DNA from: Eledone cirrhosa
Lineage: Eukaryota; Mollusca; Cephalopoda; Octopoda; Eledonidae
Length of the DNA stretch: 64,000 bases
Assembly (NCBI GenBank): GCA_964016885.1
Contig: OZ024748.1
Coordinates: forward strand, 30,106,312-30,170,311
Direction of reading: 5' to 3'
Shown here piece after piece: positions 28,893 through 38,490 of this stretch. Position 1 is the stretch's first letter; each line of letters starts with the position of its first letter. The notes below the pieces were generated by a model. It was not told the origin of the DNA, ran no database searches, and was given only the letters and a program-made list of their open reading frames with translations. The translations under genes were made by a program, and so were the position numbers.

Positions 28893-29790
28893 CAGTTGCA
28901 TTTATCTTGCTTTATGTTCATACGAGTTATCACCAAGTCACAACCAGTGACCTCAAGAGACAACAAGGTCCGCCATGTTCAAGGAAGAACATACATACTC
29001 ACACATGCATCTTTAGTATTTAGACTTGTGATGCACTTATATTGACAGAATCTTCCTTAGTATATGGGCAGTTCCCATTAGTACTATCTTTTGTATTTCT
29101 CCTATACGCGGGTTTCCTGGGATCTGCGATAAGTAATCATTAGACCCCTTAGGTATCATTCCCAGAGCGCCTACAACCACTGGTATTGTTTTAGTTCTCA
29201 ATTTCCACATTTTTCCAATTTCTATCTCCAGGTCCTTATACTTGCTCAATTTTTCAAATGTTTTTATAGATACATTCTTGTCTATTGGAACAGACATATC
29301 AATTAGCAGGCATACCCTCTTTTTAAAGTCCTTCAATATTATATCAGGTCTATTTGCATCTATTTTTCGGTCTGTTTGGATGCTAAAGTTCCACAAGATT
29401 GAGATGTGATCTTTTTCAAGTATGGGAGGTGGTTGATGCTCCCACCAATTCTTTTGATGGGGCAGGTCAAAATGCTTACACATTATCCAATGTATGTATT
29501 GTGCAGCTCTGTCATGCCTGTTTAGGTATTCGGTTGGAGCTATAGGACTGCACATTGAAATTATATGGTCAATGGTCTCTGGTTGTTTTTTGCATACACG
29601 GCATAATGGGCTGCATCCATTTTTTATTATGTTGGCTTGGTAATTTTTTGTTGGCAGACACTGATCTTGTGCTGATATAATCAGTCCTTTAGTCTCCGAT
29701 TTCAGTCCAGAGGATGCCAACCACTGATGGGTTAAAGTTTTGTCAACATCAGGATTGTTAGCTCGCTCTGGGTATTTTCCATACAGAGGC

Positions 29791-29796
<6 letters not shown>
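28893..29796 (-). pseudogene. R4/Dong-like LINE, 5'-truncated copy C
   Basis: The minus-strand frame is open from about 29793 to 29037. It begins KPLYGKYPERANNPDVDKTL and continues through a CCHC finger (CRVCKKQPETIDHI), the endonuclease core RPDIILKDFKKRVCLLIDMS, and the C-terminal signature IPVVVGALGMIPKG. It belongs to a different subfamily from copy B, because only the motifs match. All RT motifs are missing. 28893-29036 is probable 3' untranslated sequence. It is bounded by (ATT)n on both sides. Confidence 0.8.

Positions 29797-29845
<49 letters not shown>
29796..29845. repeat. (ATT)n microsatellite at the 5' end of the Tx1-like LINE
   Basis: About 16 ATT units preceding the start of the LINE at about 29846. 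A similar (ATT)n tract (35724-35753) lies at the LINE's other end. Confidence 0.9.
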
Positions 29846-30052
29846 GGCGACCTACGTAGTAAATAGTATCATCGTGAGCTCCGCAAAGGTTTGTTATTTC
29901 CGTTTGTTAAAAATTGTCATTTATGGAAAATTTTATTGTTAACTGTTTATAAGCACACATACATTGTTTTCCGAAAAGACACCCAAAAAGATTGGGGCCT
30001 TGTGCCCAAAATTTTAACTTTTATTATTATCAAAAAATTTCTTTGAAAAAAA

Positions 30053-32026
30053 ATGGCTAATTCACCTCTGCACGAAGCAGCTGAAAGCCTTCCTCACAAA
30101 ATAACACCTCACACCGACACCACCATTGTAAATGTTACTACGTTTGCCAACACAAAAAAAATATAAGCAGTAGCAATATTTTAAATTTGTCTCAGGCAGA
30201 CATTCATTTCCCGCCATTACCAATGACTGCAGGTGTTAAAGCCTCCACCACCACCACGACAACCACCACCCCCACCACCACCGCGACAACAGAAACAAAA
30301 GAAGAAAAAAATAAATTAACTCGTGATGTCGAAATGAAATCAAGCAAAATGGACTCTTCCGCACCAAAGACGACTGACGTCACCACCACCACAACTGAAA
30401 CTAAAATTAATATTAACACAAATAACGATAGCAACAACAACAACAATGACATTATAAAACCGACCCTCAGTTTCGCCATAGTAGCAAAACAGTTCGAAGC
30501 ATTCACGGTAACTCAGGAGGATTTAGAAAATGCCAAACAAATGGTAAAGAAAGATGGGTACAGGGTCAGCCTCACCCCCCCCACCTAATAAAATGGAGCA
30601 TCGGCGCCTATGCACCGTGTCGTATAGAACAATAAATGTAAAATCACGCCGAGTGGAACGGGCATCCGAGTCCCAAATCCAAAAAGCTTTGGGACATGTG
30701 TGGGCAAGAAAAACCCACATCAGACGTGGGCAAAAGTATGGAACCGTGGATGTGTTCTTTGAAACACCAGAGGAGGCTAGAGAACACTCCATGGCCCCAT
30801 TAAAAAGTGACGACTTCACACTCGTCCCAAGCTATTGTGGCCAGAGACTCGTAAAGATCAGGGTGACCCACGTTCCACCGGCCATCGAAATTCCCTGGCT
30901 AATAGCGGCTGTCCTCGCCGGCATCGAAGCCAACACGAAAATAATAGCAATAGCAAAAGAAAAGCAGGAAAACTGGTCCGGATCTGGGATGGAGCTCCTG
31001 ATCCAAGCGAACCAAAAAAGCATTGAGGAGATCCCAGAGGTAATAGACCTCACTGACGGCAGCCACCTCACGGTAATTGTCGAGGGCAGAAGACCTAGGT
31101 GTGTCGTTTGTGGTGAAGGAACCCACCTAAGGGCTTTCTGCCCTCAGGTTAAAAGGTTGAGGCCACCTCTCCTACCCACCCCAGTGACACAACCATCAAC
31201 ACCACCAGTAGCAGAGATGGCAGCAACAACAGAAGCAACTATAACAGCAACAACCCCAGCAACAGTAGCAAAACCAATACCACTACCACCACCAGCAAAA
31301 CCAACACCACCACCACCCAACGCTTCAGAACTAGCACCAGCGCCTACACCATCCACCACACCACAACCAAAACTAACGGCTGTGGAGGATTTTCCACTCC
31401 CCGGCCTATCACAACTGGAGACAGATTGTGACGACGAGGAGTGGGAAACGATATCCGGAAAAAAAAAAAGAAACCAAAAAAGAAAAAATTCTCTTCCTTC
31501 CCCCTCCAAAAACAAAATACAGAGGGAAACAAATAAATTAAGAAACAAAAAAGTTAGGACAGATATGCCACCATCCACACCAGCATCACCAACCCCATCA
31601 ACCCAAACACCAACACCATCACCATCATTAACCCCTGCACCACCATCACCTACACCACAAAAGTCACCAAAATGCGAAACAGAAACAAACCCACAACAAA
31701 CGCAAACAAAACAAAACAACCAAAACGATACACACTACACAGCATTAAATTTGAACAACAAGCAATTATTACACTACATCCAACACAACACCAGCATCAC
31801 AGAAAAAGACTACACAACAACCCCAAAATTCACACCACCTCCACACATACAAATCACTCGCATCACACAGAAAACGTACATGACACTAAAACAAAAATTC
31901 CCCAAAGACATCGGAGACTTCCGACAAGCACTCTCCAGGAGGATTTATAAGGACATCCTTCCTGAGGAGACCACAAGCAGTGAAAAGGATGGAAAAACCG
32001 TCCTTCCCCTACGAGAAGTAAGGTAA
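30053..32026 (+). pseudogene. Tx1-like LINE ORF1 (RNA-binding, zinc knuckle), two frame breaks
   Basis: ORF1 of L1-group elements binds the element RNA. Here ATG at 30053 opens a frame that stops after an A8 run (about 30150). Coding then continues in a second frame (30187-30588) and returns to the first at a C-rich run near 30580, running on to 32026. Both breaks lie at homopolymers, so they could be real indels or assembly errors. Visible parts are a Thr-rich low-complexity segment (30240-30300), a folded middle region, one CCHC knuckle CVVCGEGTHLRAFC (about 31099-31140), then a long Pro/Thr-rich and Lys-rich tail. An alternative reading is that only the piece from 30554 is translated. Confidence 0.75.
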
Positions 32027-32060
32027 GTGCTCTTTCCCATCTTTTCCACTCCTTTTCAAC

Positions 32061-35000
32061 ATGACCTCACTCAGAATAGGCAGCATAAATGCGCGTGGCT
32101 TGGGGTCGTCATGGAAGCAGGGCCACCTGCTCAACGACCTCAGGTCACTAAACATAGATGTAGTGGCCATCAGCGAGACCAGAATCTCCGAAGCACAGGC
32201 TTTCGCACCGATCTTCGGCGGCTACGATGTGTACGCATCTCCCAGCCGTCCGGGATCGGGGGGAGGAGTTGCTGTGCTTTTTCGGAGAGGTTTGGATCTT
32301 GCCATACGGGCCATCTTCCTGGACCCAGAAGGTAAGTTGGTGGTGCTGGACGTGACCAGCGGAGACGGGCAAGCTTTCAGGTTAGTGGCCGTCTATGCCC
32401 CGACAGGAGCAGGGCGGCCTGATTTCTTCCGGCGTCTGGAGACCTTTCTTGGAACGTCCCGCTCTTTAGTGTTAGTGGGCGACTGGAACGGGATCTTAGA
32501 TGCACGCTGGGATTGTGTGGGATTAGTGGATAGGGAAGGAGGGTGCAAGAGTCTCACCAACCTGCTCAGACGTTTTGAACTGTCTGACAGGTACCGATTG
32601 GATTTCCCGAATGTACCAATGTGGACTTGGACAAATCGCATAGGGTCATCCAGATCATATCTAGATAGAGTATTTTGTAGGGAAATAGATAGGTCTAGCA
32701 TAGGCTGTCCACAATTCAAGATAGTCAGCTACACGGACCACAAATTCGTGATCTGTGTGCTTGACTTAGATAGGCTTCATAGACGAGGACCCGGCTACTG
32801 GAAGCTAAATGCGTCCTTACCAGCGCGCAAGGCCTACAGAGACCGGATTAGCGAACTAGTTAAGCGGGCGTTGACGGGGGCCATCGTCAACAACAAGTGG
32901 TGGTTTGCTCTGAAAAGAGCAATTAGAATAGAGTCCATTAGGTTTAGTAAGACTTTAGCAATAGAAAAAGATAGAGCAGAGGGAGAATTAGTTAGAAAAT
33001 TAGATGAGGCGCTTAGCAAAGGCATCGCGACCGACGTACTTGCGGCGAAATTGGCCCTTGACCAATTCTTCAATGCAAAGCACGAAGGCTGCGTTGTCAG
33101 AGCTAGGGTGCGTGCTCTCAGACACGAGGGGACAAAAGCCGTTCAATGGGCCCGAGTGGCGGAGGCGCGTCGTGGCAACAAAGCCACGATCCGGTGTTTG
33201 GTGGACCACGACGGGCGCATGCTACTCGATCCCGGGCAAATGTGTGAAGCTTTTCAGCGACACTTCGCTCAACTGTTCGGGGGCAGTGGCGGGCTGGATC
33301 GAGGGATGGACTTTAGTGTCTACCTCGACGGACTGCCGCGGCTTTCGGCCACTGAGGCGGAGTGTTGCGAAAAGCCGATAACAACCGCTGAAGTACGGGA
33401 TGCAATGACTAGTTGCACAAGGGGTAAATCGCCTGGTTTGGATGGTCTGCCCTATGAACTTTACGTACAAATGCCAAACTTGTTCGGAGGCCTCTTGGCG
33501 GACGTCTACTGCAACTGGCAACAGAACAGGAGAATTCCCAGCTCTGTGAGCCGAGGAGCGGTGGCGCTGCTGAGAAAGGATCCGAACAAGGGGGATAACA
33601 TAGATAATTTTAGGCCCATAACTCTGCTAAACACAGAGTTCAAGATTTTGGCCAAGGTGCTAGCAAAGAGGTTGGCGCTTGTCGTTGGTGGTCTGGTGGG
33701 AGAGGCACAGACATGCGCCATTCCCGACAGATCCATCCACGACAACCTCCACCTCATGCGATACATCATAGAGAGGGTAGCTAGGGAACCTGGTACGGGT
33801 GGGTCTTTGATCAATTTAGATCAGTCGAAAGCCTTCGATAGGGTCGACCATCGTTACCTAGCGGCAAACCTGAGGGCGGCTGGCTTTGGGCCCGTCTTCA
33901 GAGGCTGGATCGCTGCCATGCACAGCGACATCTGCTCTGTAGTGAGAGTGAACGGTCACCTTTCGGAACCGTTCAACATCATGCGCTCGGTCCGCCAAGG
34001 ATGTCCCCTCTCGTCCCTATTGTACGTATTGACTCTCGAGCCATTACTGCACAAACTGGAGACGTTGAGGGGGGTCCCGCGCGAACTAGGATGCGGAAGA
34101 TCCGTGTCAGCATATGCCGACGATGTCACCGTAGTGGTGTCGAACGCCAAACACATCGAGGCGATCGGCACTACACTAAGAGAATACGAAGCGGTGACAG
34201 GAGCAATGATCAACCAGGAAAAGTCAGTGGGCCTGCAGCTCGGCACCTGGAGAGGCAGGTCCATGCCGCCCAACAGCGTCGTCGGGCGCTGGACGGACGG
34301 ACCGGTTAAATTGCTAGGGGTCTGGTTCGGTCCAGACCTCCAGACGGACAAAAACTGGGACGAGGTGACAAGCAGGGTGGCTTCTCTCACCCAGAAATGG
34401 GCCGAGAGGAAGCTATCCCTGAAAGGTCGAGCGGAGGTGGCGAATGCGTACATCGCATCCGTCATCTACTACCGCCTAACCGTCGTACCTTGTCCTAAGC
34501 CCCGCCTGACTGCGCTGGAGCGTTTGCTCTTTCGCTTCTTGTGGAAGGGACGCGCTCCGATGGTCAGGCGGTCCATCTGCTGTCAACACCCGCTACGTGG
34601 AGGGCTGGGCATGCCGTGGCTGATGATGCGCAGACACGCGCTCAGGCTACGACATCTCCACCTCTTCCTCGACGTTGATCAGGTGTGGTCGCCGTTTGCT
34701 AGACACGTTTTTCCCCAGCTCGTCTCCTTGACGGAGCTGCAGTCCTGGGTCAAGCGAAGACCGAGAGGGAGCGCTTGGAGACTGGAATGTCTTCAGGCGC
34801 TCACAGTCCTCGACCAATCGGGCAATGTGATCGGTGGAAACTCCACCTTGGCGTTCTATAGGGGATTAGTGGAGGGGAAGAGCGACGACATACTTGGAGA
34901 AACTCTAGGCGTCGACGAAAATCAACTAGCCAATCTCTTCGGAAGGACTTTCGGGCCGGGGCCTATGGACAACTTCCAGAAATCCCTGGCCTGGCAGTGC

Positions 35001-35480
35001 TACCGAGGAGCTTTGCCAGTTCGGGATAAACTCTACAGGCATGGAGGTGCCGTCAGCCGGGCATGTCCGAGATGCGCGCAGGGCGATGAAACCGTCCTGC
35101 ACGCACTCGTCCAGTGTCCGAGCATTGCTGACTTGTGGGTTTATGTCGAACACCTGCTGTCACGTGTAGGACGGATCCAGCTATCAGCTGAGTCCATCGT
35201 GAGGATTGCCCCGCCCCCTTCCTTTAGCCGGGAAGGGCAAGCAGTTTTTATCTGTCTGGTGGCCATGGCGAAAGAGATAGTATGGTGGACACGTTTGAAA
35301 GGGCTGAAGACGAGCACTTACCTCTTCGGTGATGCCCTGATTAACTTTTTCAAATTTCATTTGAAAAGGAAAATCAGGGTAGAGAGGGAAGTGCTCTCTT
35401 CCCAGCATTTTGTTGAAAGATGGGTGAGAGAAGCAAGTATGGCCCGAATGAATGGGCCTTCTCTGAGTATGTGTCTGTAA
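32061..35480 (+). CDS. Tx1-like LINE ORF2: AP endonuclease and reverse transcriptase
   Basis: 1139 codons, uninterrupted, starting at ATG 34 bases after ORF1. The protein nicks target DNA and copies the element RNA from the nick. The N-terminal AP endonuclease (residues about 1-235) shows GSINARGLGS, AISETRI, VAVYAPT, LVGDWNG, SYLDRVF and YTDHKFV. The RT (about 455-760) shows FRPITLLNTEFKILAKVLAK, LINLDQSKAFDRVDHRYL (motif A), VRQGCPLSSLLYVL (motif B) and SAYADDVTVVVS (motif C). A CPRCAQGDETVLHALVQC zinc-binding motif sits near residue 1010. All catalytic residues that I can check are present. The protein may be functional; the element's weak point is ORF1. Confidence 0.9.
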   Translation: MTSLRIGSINARGLGSSWKQGHLLNDLRSLNIDVVAISETRISEAQAFAPIFGGYDVYASPSRPGSGGGVAVLFRRGLDLAIRAIFLDPEGKLVVLDVTSGDGQAFRLVAVYAPTGAGRPDFFRRLETFLGTSRSLVLVGDWNGILDARWDCVGLVDREGGCKSLTNLLRRFELSDRYRLDFPNVPMWTWTNRIGSSRSYLDRVFCREIDRSSIGCPQFKIVSYTDHKFVICVLDLDRLHRRGPGYWKLNASLPARKAYRDRISELVKRALTGAIVNNKWWFALKRAIRIESIRFSKTLAIEKDRAEGELVRKLDEALSKGIATDVLAAKLALDQFFNAKHEGCVVRARVRALRHEGTKAVQWARVAEARRGNKATIRCLVDHDGRMLLDPGQMCEAFQRHFAQLFGGSGGLDRGMDFSVYLDGLPRLSATEAECCEKPITTAEVRDAMTSCTRGKSPGLDGLPYELYVQMPNLFGGLLADVYCNWQQNRRIPSSVSRGAVALLRKDPNKGDNIDNFRPITLLNTEFKILAKVLAKRLALVVGGLVGEAQTCAIPDRSIHDNLHLMRYIIERVAREPGTGGSLINLDQSKAFDRVDHRYLAANLRAAGFGPVFRGWIAAMHSDICSVVRVNGHLSEPFNIMRSVRQGCPLSSLLYVLTLEPLLHKLETLRGVPRELGCGRSVSAYADDVTVVVSNAKHIEAIGTTLREYEAVTGAMINQEKSVGLQLGTWRGRSMPPNSVVGRWTDGPVKLLGVWFGPDLQTDKNWDEVTSRVASLTQKWAERKLSLKGRAEVANAYIASVIYYRLTVVPCPKPRLTALERLLFRFLWKGRAPMVRRSICCQHPLRGGLGMPWLMMRRHALRLRHLHLFLDVDQVWSPFARHVFPQLVSLTELQSWVKRRPRGSAWRLECLQALTVLDQSGNVIGGNSTLAFYRGLVEGKSDDILGETLGVDENQLANLFGRTFGPGPMDNFQKSLAWQCYRGALPVRDKLYRHGGAVSRACPRCAQGDETVLHALVQCPSIADLWVYVEHLLSRVGRIQLSAESIVRIAPPPSFSREGQAVFICLVAMAKEIVWWTRLKGLKTSTYLFGDALINFFKFHLKRKIRVEREVLSSQHFVERWVREASMARMNGPSLSMCL

Positions 35481-35722
35481 ATTAAAGGTGGAAAACTGGG
35501 AGAGGGCACTTGCCCTGGTGGTCAGGGCCACTGTGGTCTTTTAATGGGCTTTCTCCACAAATGTCCCTCGGAAGTCTCCCCCTTATTGGGGAATTTTTCT
35601 TTGTTATTTTATTTCAACCTCTGTTTTTTTACACGCAGAAATGCCCATTTGTACCGTCCTGTATTGTCCTGTACTGTCCTTAATGTCTACTTTATGTAAA
35701 CCCGTGTGGTTAATAAAGAAAA

Positions 35723-35723
<1 letters not shown>

Positions 35724-35753
<30 letters not shown>
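35724..35753. repeat. (ATT)n tail of the Tx1-like LINE, next to a splice acceptor
   Basis: Ten ATT units at the LINE 3' end, followed after four bases by the AG of the acceptor for the first recognised RASGEF1 exon. The tract therefore occupies the place of the polypyrimidine tract. Confidence 0.85.
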
Positions 35754-35757
35754 GCAG

Positions 35758-35801
35758 GAATCTCTTGGCCGCTTTGGACCAAACTTTGTCAGACTTCTGT
35801 A
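35758..35801 (+). CDS. RASGEF1-like exon A (end of RasGEF N-terminal region)
   Basis: A 44-bp exon between an acceptor (attgcag, AG at 35756-35757) and a consensus donor GTAAGT at 35802. In frame it reads ESLGRFGPNFVRLL plus two bases. Joined to the next exon it gives PNFVRLLYHWTDLYPYDF, which fits the helix of RASGEF1 proteins that precedes the conserved PYDF-DERM motif. It is very short, and its acceptor lies directly against the LINE tail, so the true 5' limit could be disturbed. The same bases read in another frame give no stop but do not match the family. The exon upstream was not found. Confidence 0.7.
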
Positions 35802-36016
35802 GTAAGTATTTTTGTCTCTCACTGTGTGTTGTAGAGTTAGACAAGTGTTGTGTGTTGTACTGACCCTGACATATTACTGGTACACATGTTAGTAAACTTG
35901 AAACAATAATAATTTGAAATTTAAAAAAAATGAAATTTATAGCTCACACTTAGGTAGTTTTAGTTGGTCTCCTATAAACAATGATAGGTAAATGTTTAAT
36001 GTTATTGTTGTTGCAG

Positions 36017-36158
36017 TCATTGGACAGACTTATATCCCTATGATTTCCTTGATGAACGGATGCAGAAAACTTTGAAAGATATTTCCCAAAGGATTGTTAC
36101 CATTTATCCAGAACTACGCAAGGAAGTGGCAAACATTATGCAGAATCTCTACAATGAA
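36017..36158 (+). CDS. RASGEF1-like exon B (RasGEF N-terminal/REM region)
   Basis: 142 bp between acceptor ttgcag (36011-36016) and donor GTAAGT at 36159. It completes a split codon from exon A and then reads 47 codons: HWTDLYPYDFLDERMQKTLK, a linker, then VANIMQNLYNE. The PYDF.DERM..LKD motif and the MQNL helix are hallmarks of the RASGEF1 family. This N-terminal module supports the catalytic domain in Ras-family exchange factors. Exon ends in phase 0. Confidence 0.88.
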
Positions 36159-36190
36159 GTAAGTATTTCTTCTCATTATATTATTTCCAA

Positions 36191-36390
36191 AAAAGGACGG
36201 TGGATTGGCAGAGTTGGTAGAGCATCGGATAACATACTTCATGGCATATGGTTATAGCCTTTTATGTTCAAATCTCACCAAGGTTACCACTGCCTTTCAT
36301 CCTTATGGGGTTAATAAATGCATTGGAGACGATTTACTTGACATTCCCCTTTCCTAAAGTTGTTGGCCTTGTGTATAAATTAGGAACCAT
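36191..36390 (+). mobile_element. tRNA-derived SINE, OR2-like (copy 1)
   Basis: The order of blocks is characteristic of a cephalopod SINE: ggcagagttggtagagcat (A-box part), ttatgttcaaatctcac (B-box part), aaggttaccactgcctttca, tccttatggggttaataaat, then ggccttgtg. The copy is strongly diverged. It lies in the intron between exons B and C. Confidence 0.75.
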
Positions 36391-36495
36391 TATATTTATT
36401 ACAAATTAACTAAAAAAAAATATTTAAAATATTCTAATAATAGAATGAAAACCAAAAGAGATAGAGAAAAACAGGTTCACATAGTTGAGAAAATC

Positions 36496-36594
36496 AGCAA
36501 AGGCGCCAGAGTTTGAATTGAGAACGTTAAAGGCCATAACTATATGACACAAAGTATGTTGTCCAACTCATAGTCCTGCCAATCTAATAATAGT
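36496..36594 (-). mobile_element. tRNA-derived SINE, OR2-like, partial
   Basis: Reverse complement reads gattggcaggactatgagtt and later aacgttctcaattcaaactc, the promoter half of the same SINE family as 36191-36390. The body and tail are missing. Confidence 0.6.
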
Positions 36595-36595
36595 A

Positions 36596-36680
36596 TGATA
36601 ATGAGGAGGAGGATGATGATAATGATAATGGTGATGATGATGATAATGATAATGATAATGGTGATGATGATGATGAATTT
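36596..36680. repeat. GAT/AAT microsatellite
   Basis: Imprecise repeats of gatgat, gataat and ggtgat in the intron, directly before the exon C acceptor region. Confidence 0.85.
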
Positions 36681-36728
36681 CATGATATTCATAATACTAA
36701 TTTTCCCATTTTATTATTATTTCATTAG

Positions 36729-36815
36729 TTAAATCGATTAAAAGTGTTTGAAGAATACATGTCAAAGGTGAATGCAGAATCATTACAGAAATCACAGAAC
36801 CAAATGGTTCCAACA
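36729..36815 (+). CDS. RASGEF1-like exon C
   Basis: 87 bp (29 codons) between acceptor ttcattag and donor GTAAGT at 36816. It reads LNRLKVFEEYMSKVNAESLQ and then KSQNQMVPT, matching the helix and linker between the N-terminal region and the catalytic domain in RASGEF1 proteins. Phase 0 at both ends, as for all later exons here. The following intron is 10.4 kb. Confidence 0.85.
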
Positions 36816-36959
36816 GTAAGTGAGATATTTCTATTTCTACCTTTCTCTGTTGAAGAAATTGTGTATTGGAGTATGTTGGTATATGTAGTTATAACTACAA
36901 CATACCTTGGTACATACAACTTGCCCTCACCAATTGTATTAAACTGCAATGATGTGACA

Positions 36960-37070
36960 TAGTACAACATAAAGCAACATAGTGCAACATAGAGCAACAC
37001 TGTGTTACAAAGTGTTACTCAGTGCAACATAGAGCAATAGAAAGCAACATAGTGCATCAGAGTGCAACAA
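36960..37070. repeat. Degenerate gcaacatag repeat
   Basis: About ten imperfect copies of a decamer close to gcaacatagt or gcaacataga, starting about 145 bp after exon C. Small intronic minisatellite. Confidence 0.7.
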
Positions 37071-37159
37071 TGCTTAATCCTAACCAGAACTTCTGTTTGG
37101 TGCTTTTCGATGAGACATCTTTTGATGGCTGTTATGTTATTTATAGATATTTACTACTG

Positions 37160-37500
37160 CTGTTGTTTATATCATCATCAGCAGCAGCAGTGGCTGCAGT
37201 AGCACATACCACAGCTACAGCAGCAATCACCACAACTAACAACAATAATAACAATGACAACAACACCTACAACATTTTTAATACTACTAACATCATCACT
37301 ACCAATAACAATAACACCATCAATACTACCAAAACGACCTACAACACTACCATTACTACTACCACCACCATCAGCTACAACAATACTAGCAGAAACACCA
37401 GCACCAACCAACAGTAACCCATATTACCACTGCCACTATCACCAATATCAATATCACTCCACCCTCCCCACTTAACAAAACCACCACCATCACTGGGACC
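37160..37500. repeat. ACC/ACT/AAC low-complexity tract
   Basis: Irregular trinucleotide-rich sequence (caccac, actacc, aacaac). Open frames here are low-complexity artefacts. Confidence 0.8.
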
Positions 37501-37794
37501 GCTGCTGATGCCTGCAACTTGTTGATCTAGGTGGTAGTGGTAGAGGGGCCGTGTTTATTTATATTCCCAGCAACTTTCACCACCACCACTATCACAATCT
37601 GGGGACAGTCAGTCTGTAGTTTATATCTATGAAGACTGAGCTGACTAGAGCTCTGGATTATATGTACTGTCATATTTAGTTGTATACTGCTGGGATTTCT
37701 AGTTCAATCCCAACATTTATCTTATTTTTTATGTGGACAATATGTGATATGATATTAAATTGTATAGTGTTAACAATATGTAATATGACACAAA
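37501..37794. other. Intronic stretch with nothing recognised
   Basis: Unremarkable AT-rich intron sequence. The motif gatattaaattgtatagtgt at 37749 has a relative near 38155. Confidence 0.5.
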
Positions 37795-38140
37795 CAATTG
37801 AGAAGAAACTAGATGGTGCATGCACTAAAATGTTTAGGGTTGTCAAAACAGAAACTGGCATTAACGTATTACAAATGAAAGTTTATATGAAAACTGTCCC
37901 AAGATAACAACTACAATTGCTCAAAGATGGTTACGATTTGTAGGAGAAGTAAGTAGGAAGTTATACACAAATTACTGTTGTGGGAACCAACAATGGGAGA
38001 CATAGTAGAGGAAGACCTGCTTGAACATTCATCAATCAACTCTCAGACGATGCAAACCTCAGTAGAGAGCAGTTACCAGGAACAATGGAAAATTGTGAAT
38101 TGTGGAGAGACTGTCTGGAATGTTCGCCTATAGTCACAAT
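37795..38140 (+). pseudogene. Decayed C-terminal end of an RTE-like LINE
   Basis: With frameshifts, the plus strand reads KKLDGACTKMFRVVK, then TTIAQRWLRFVGEVSRKLY, then a GRHSRGRPA segment, then NLSREQLPGTMENCELWRDC. This block order (DGC.TRMLR, RWLRFVGHVSR, RRGRP, LPG.MEDR..WR) is the standard tail of RTE-type LINE proteins. It is dead, with several stops and no RT core. Confidence 0.7.
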
Positions 38141-38225
38141 GATGATGAATATGATATTAAGCTGTGTTGTATTAACTGTATGTAATACAATATCATGTTG
38201 TGTTGTATTAACTATATATAATACT

Positions 38226-38490
38226 AGCATTAAAGCCCGGCGTTGCTCGGGGTCATTAAGTTACCAAAGTTAGGTTGCAGCACTTTTTTGTCTGCCAGGC
38301 ACTGGGTGAATGAATTGCAGACCTGGAAGCATGAGCTGCGCCAGCAGTGACAATTGTAGTTTCGCCTATGGATATTATCTCTGTGCAAAAAAGTGTTGAA
38401 ATTTATTGTTTCACAGTACTTGCGCAACACGCGCGTAGACGATGCCAGCCGAACAACAGAGCTGCGATGGGGTTGTTCTGCATGGTTGTC
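38226..38490. other. Unidentified repeat-like segment starting aagcccggcgttgctcgggg
   Basis: The GC-rich gcccggcgttgctcggg motif at 38233-38250 resembles terminal motifs seen in several invertebrate mobile elements, but no inverted repeat, RT or transposase was found. It merges into the 93-bp minisatellite. Confidence 0.35.

Larger units (their letters stand above)
29846..35753 (+). mobile_element. Nearly complete Tx1-like LINE with ORF1 and intact ORF2
   Basis: 5.9 kb from about 29846 to the (ATT)n tail. Parts in order are a 5' leader of about 200 bp, ORF1 (30053-32026, two frame breaks), a 34-base gap, ORF2 (32061-35480), and a 3' leader of about 240 bp with taataaag before the tail. The two-ORF plan, AP endonuclease and RT sequence resemble the Tx1 clade of the L1 group. 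GC content of ORF2 is clearly higher than that of the surrounding AT-rich intron, which fits a recent arrival. Confidence 0.88.

Noticed and set aside
31144..31719. Minus-strand open frame of 191 codons rich in Gly/Val.
   Set aside because: Antisense shadow of the Pro/Thr-rich tail of the Tx1-like ORF1.
21346..35757. Upstream RASGEF1 exons encoding the N-terminal part of the RasGEF N domain.
   Set aside because: I looked for the conserved segment preceding exon A with splice sites and found none. All coding-like sequence there belongs to mobile elements.
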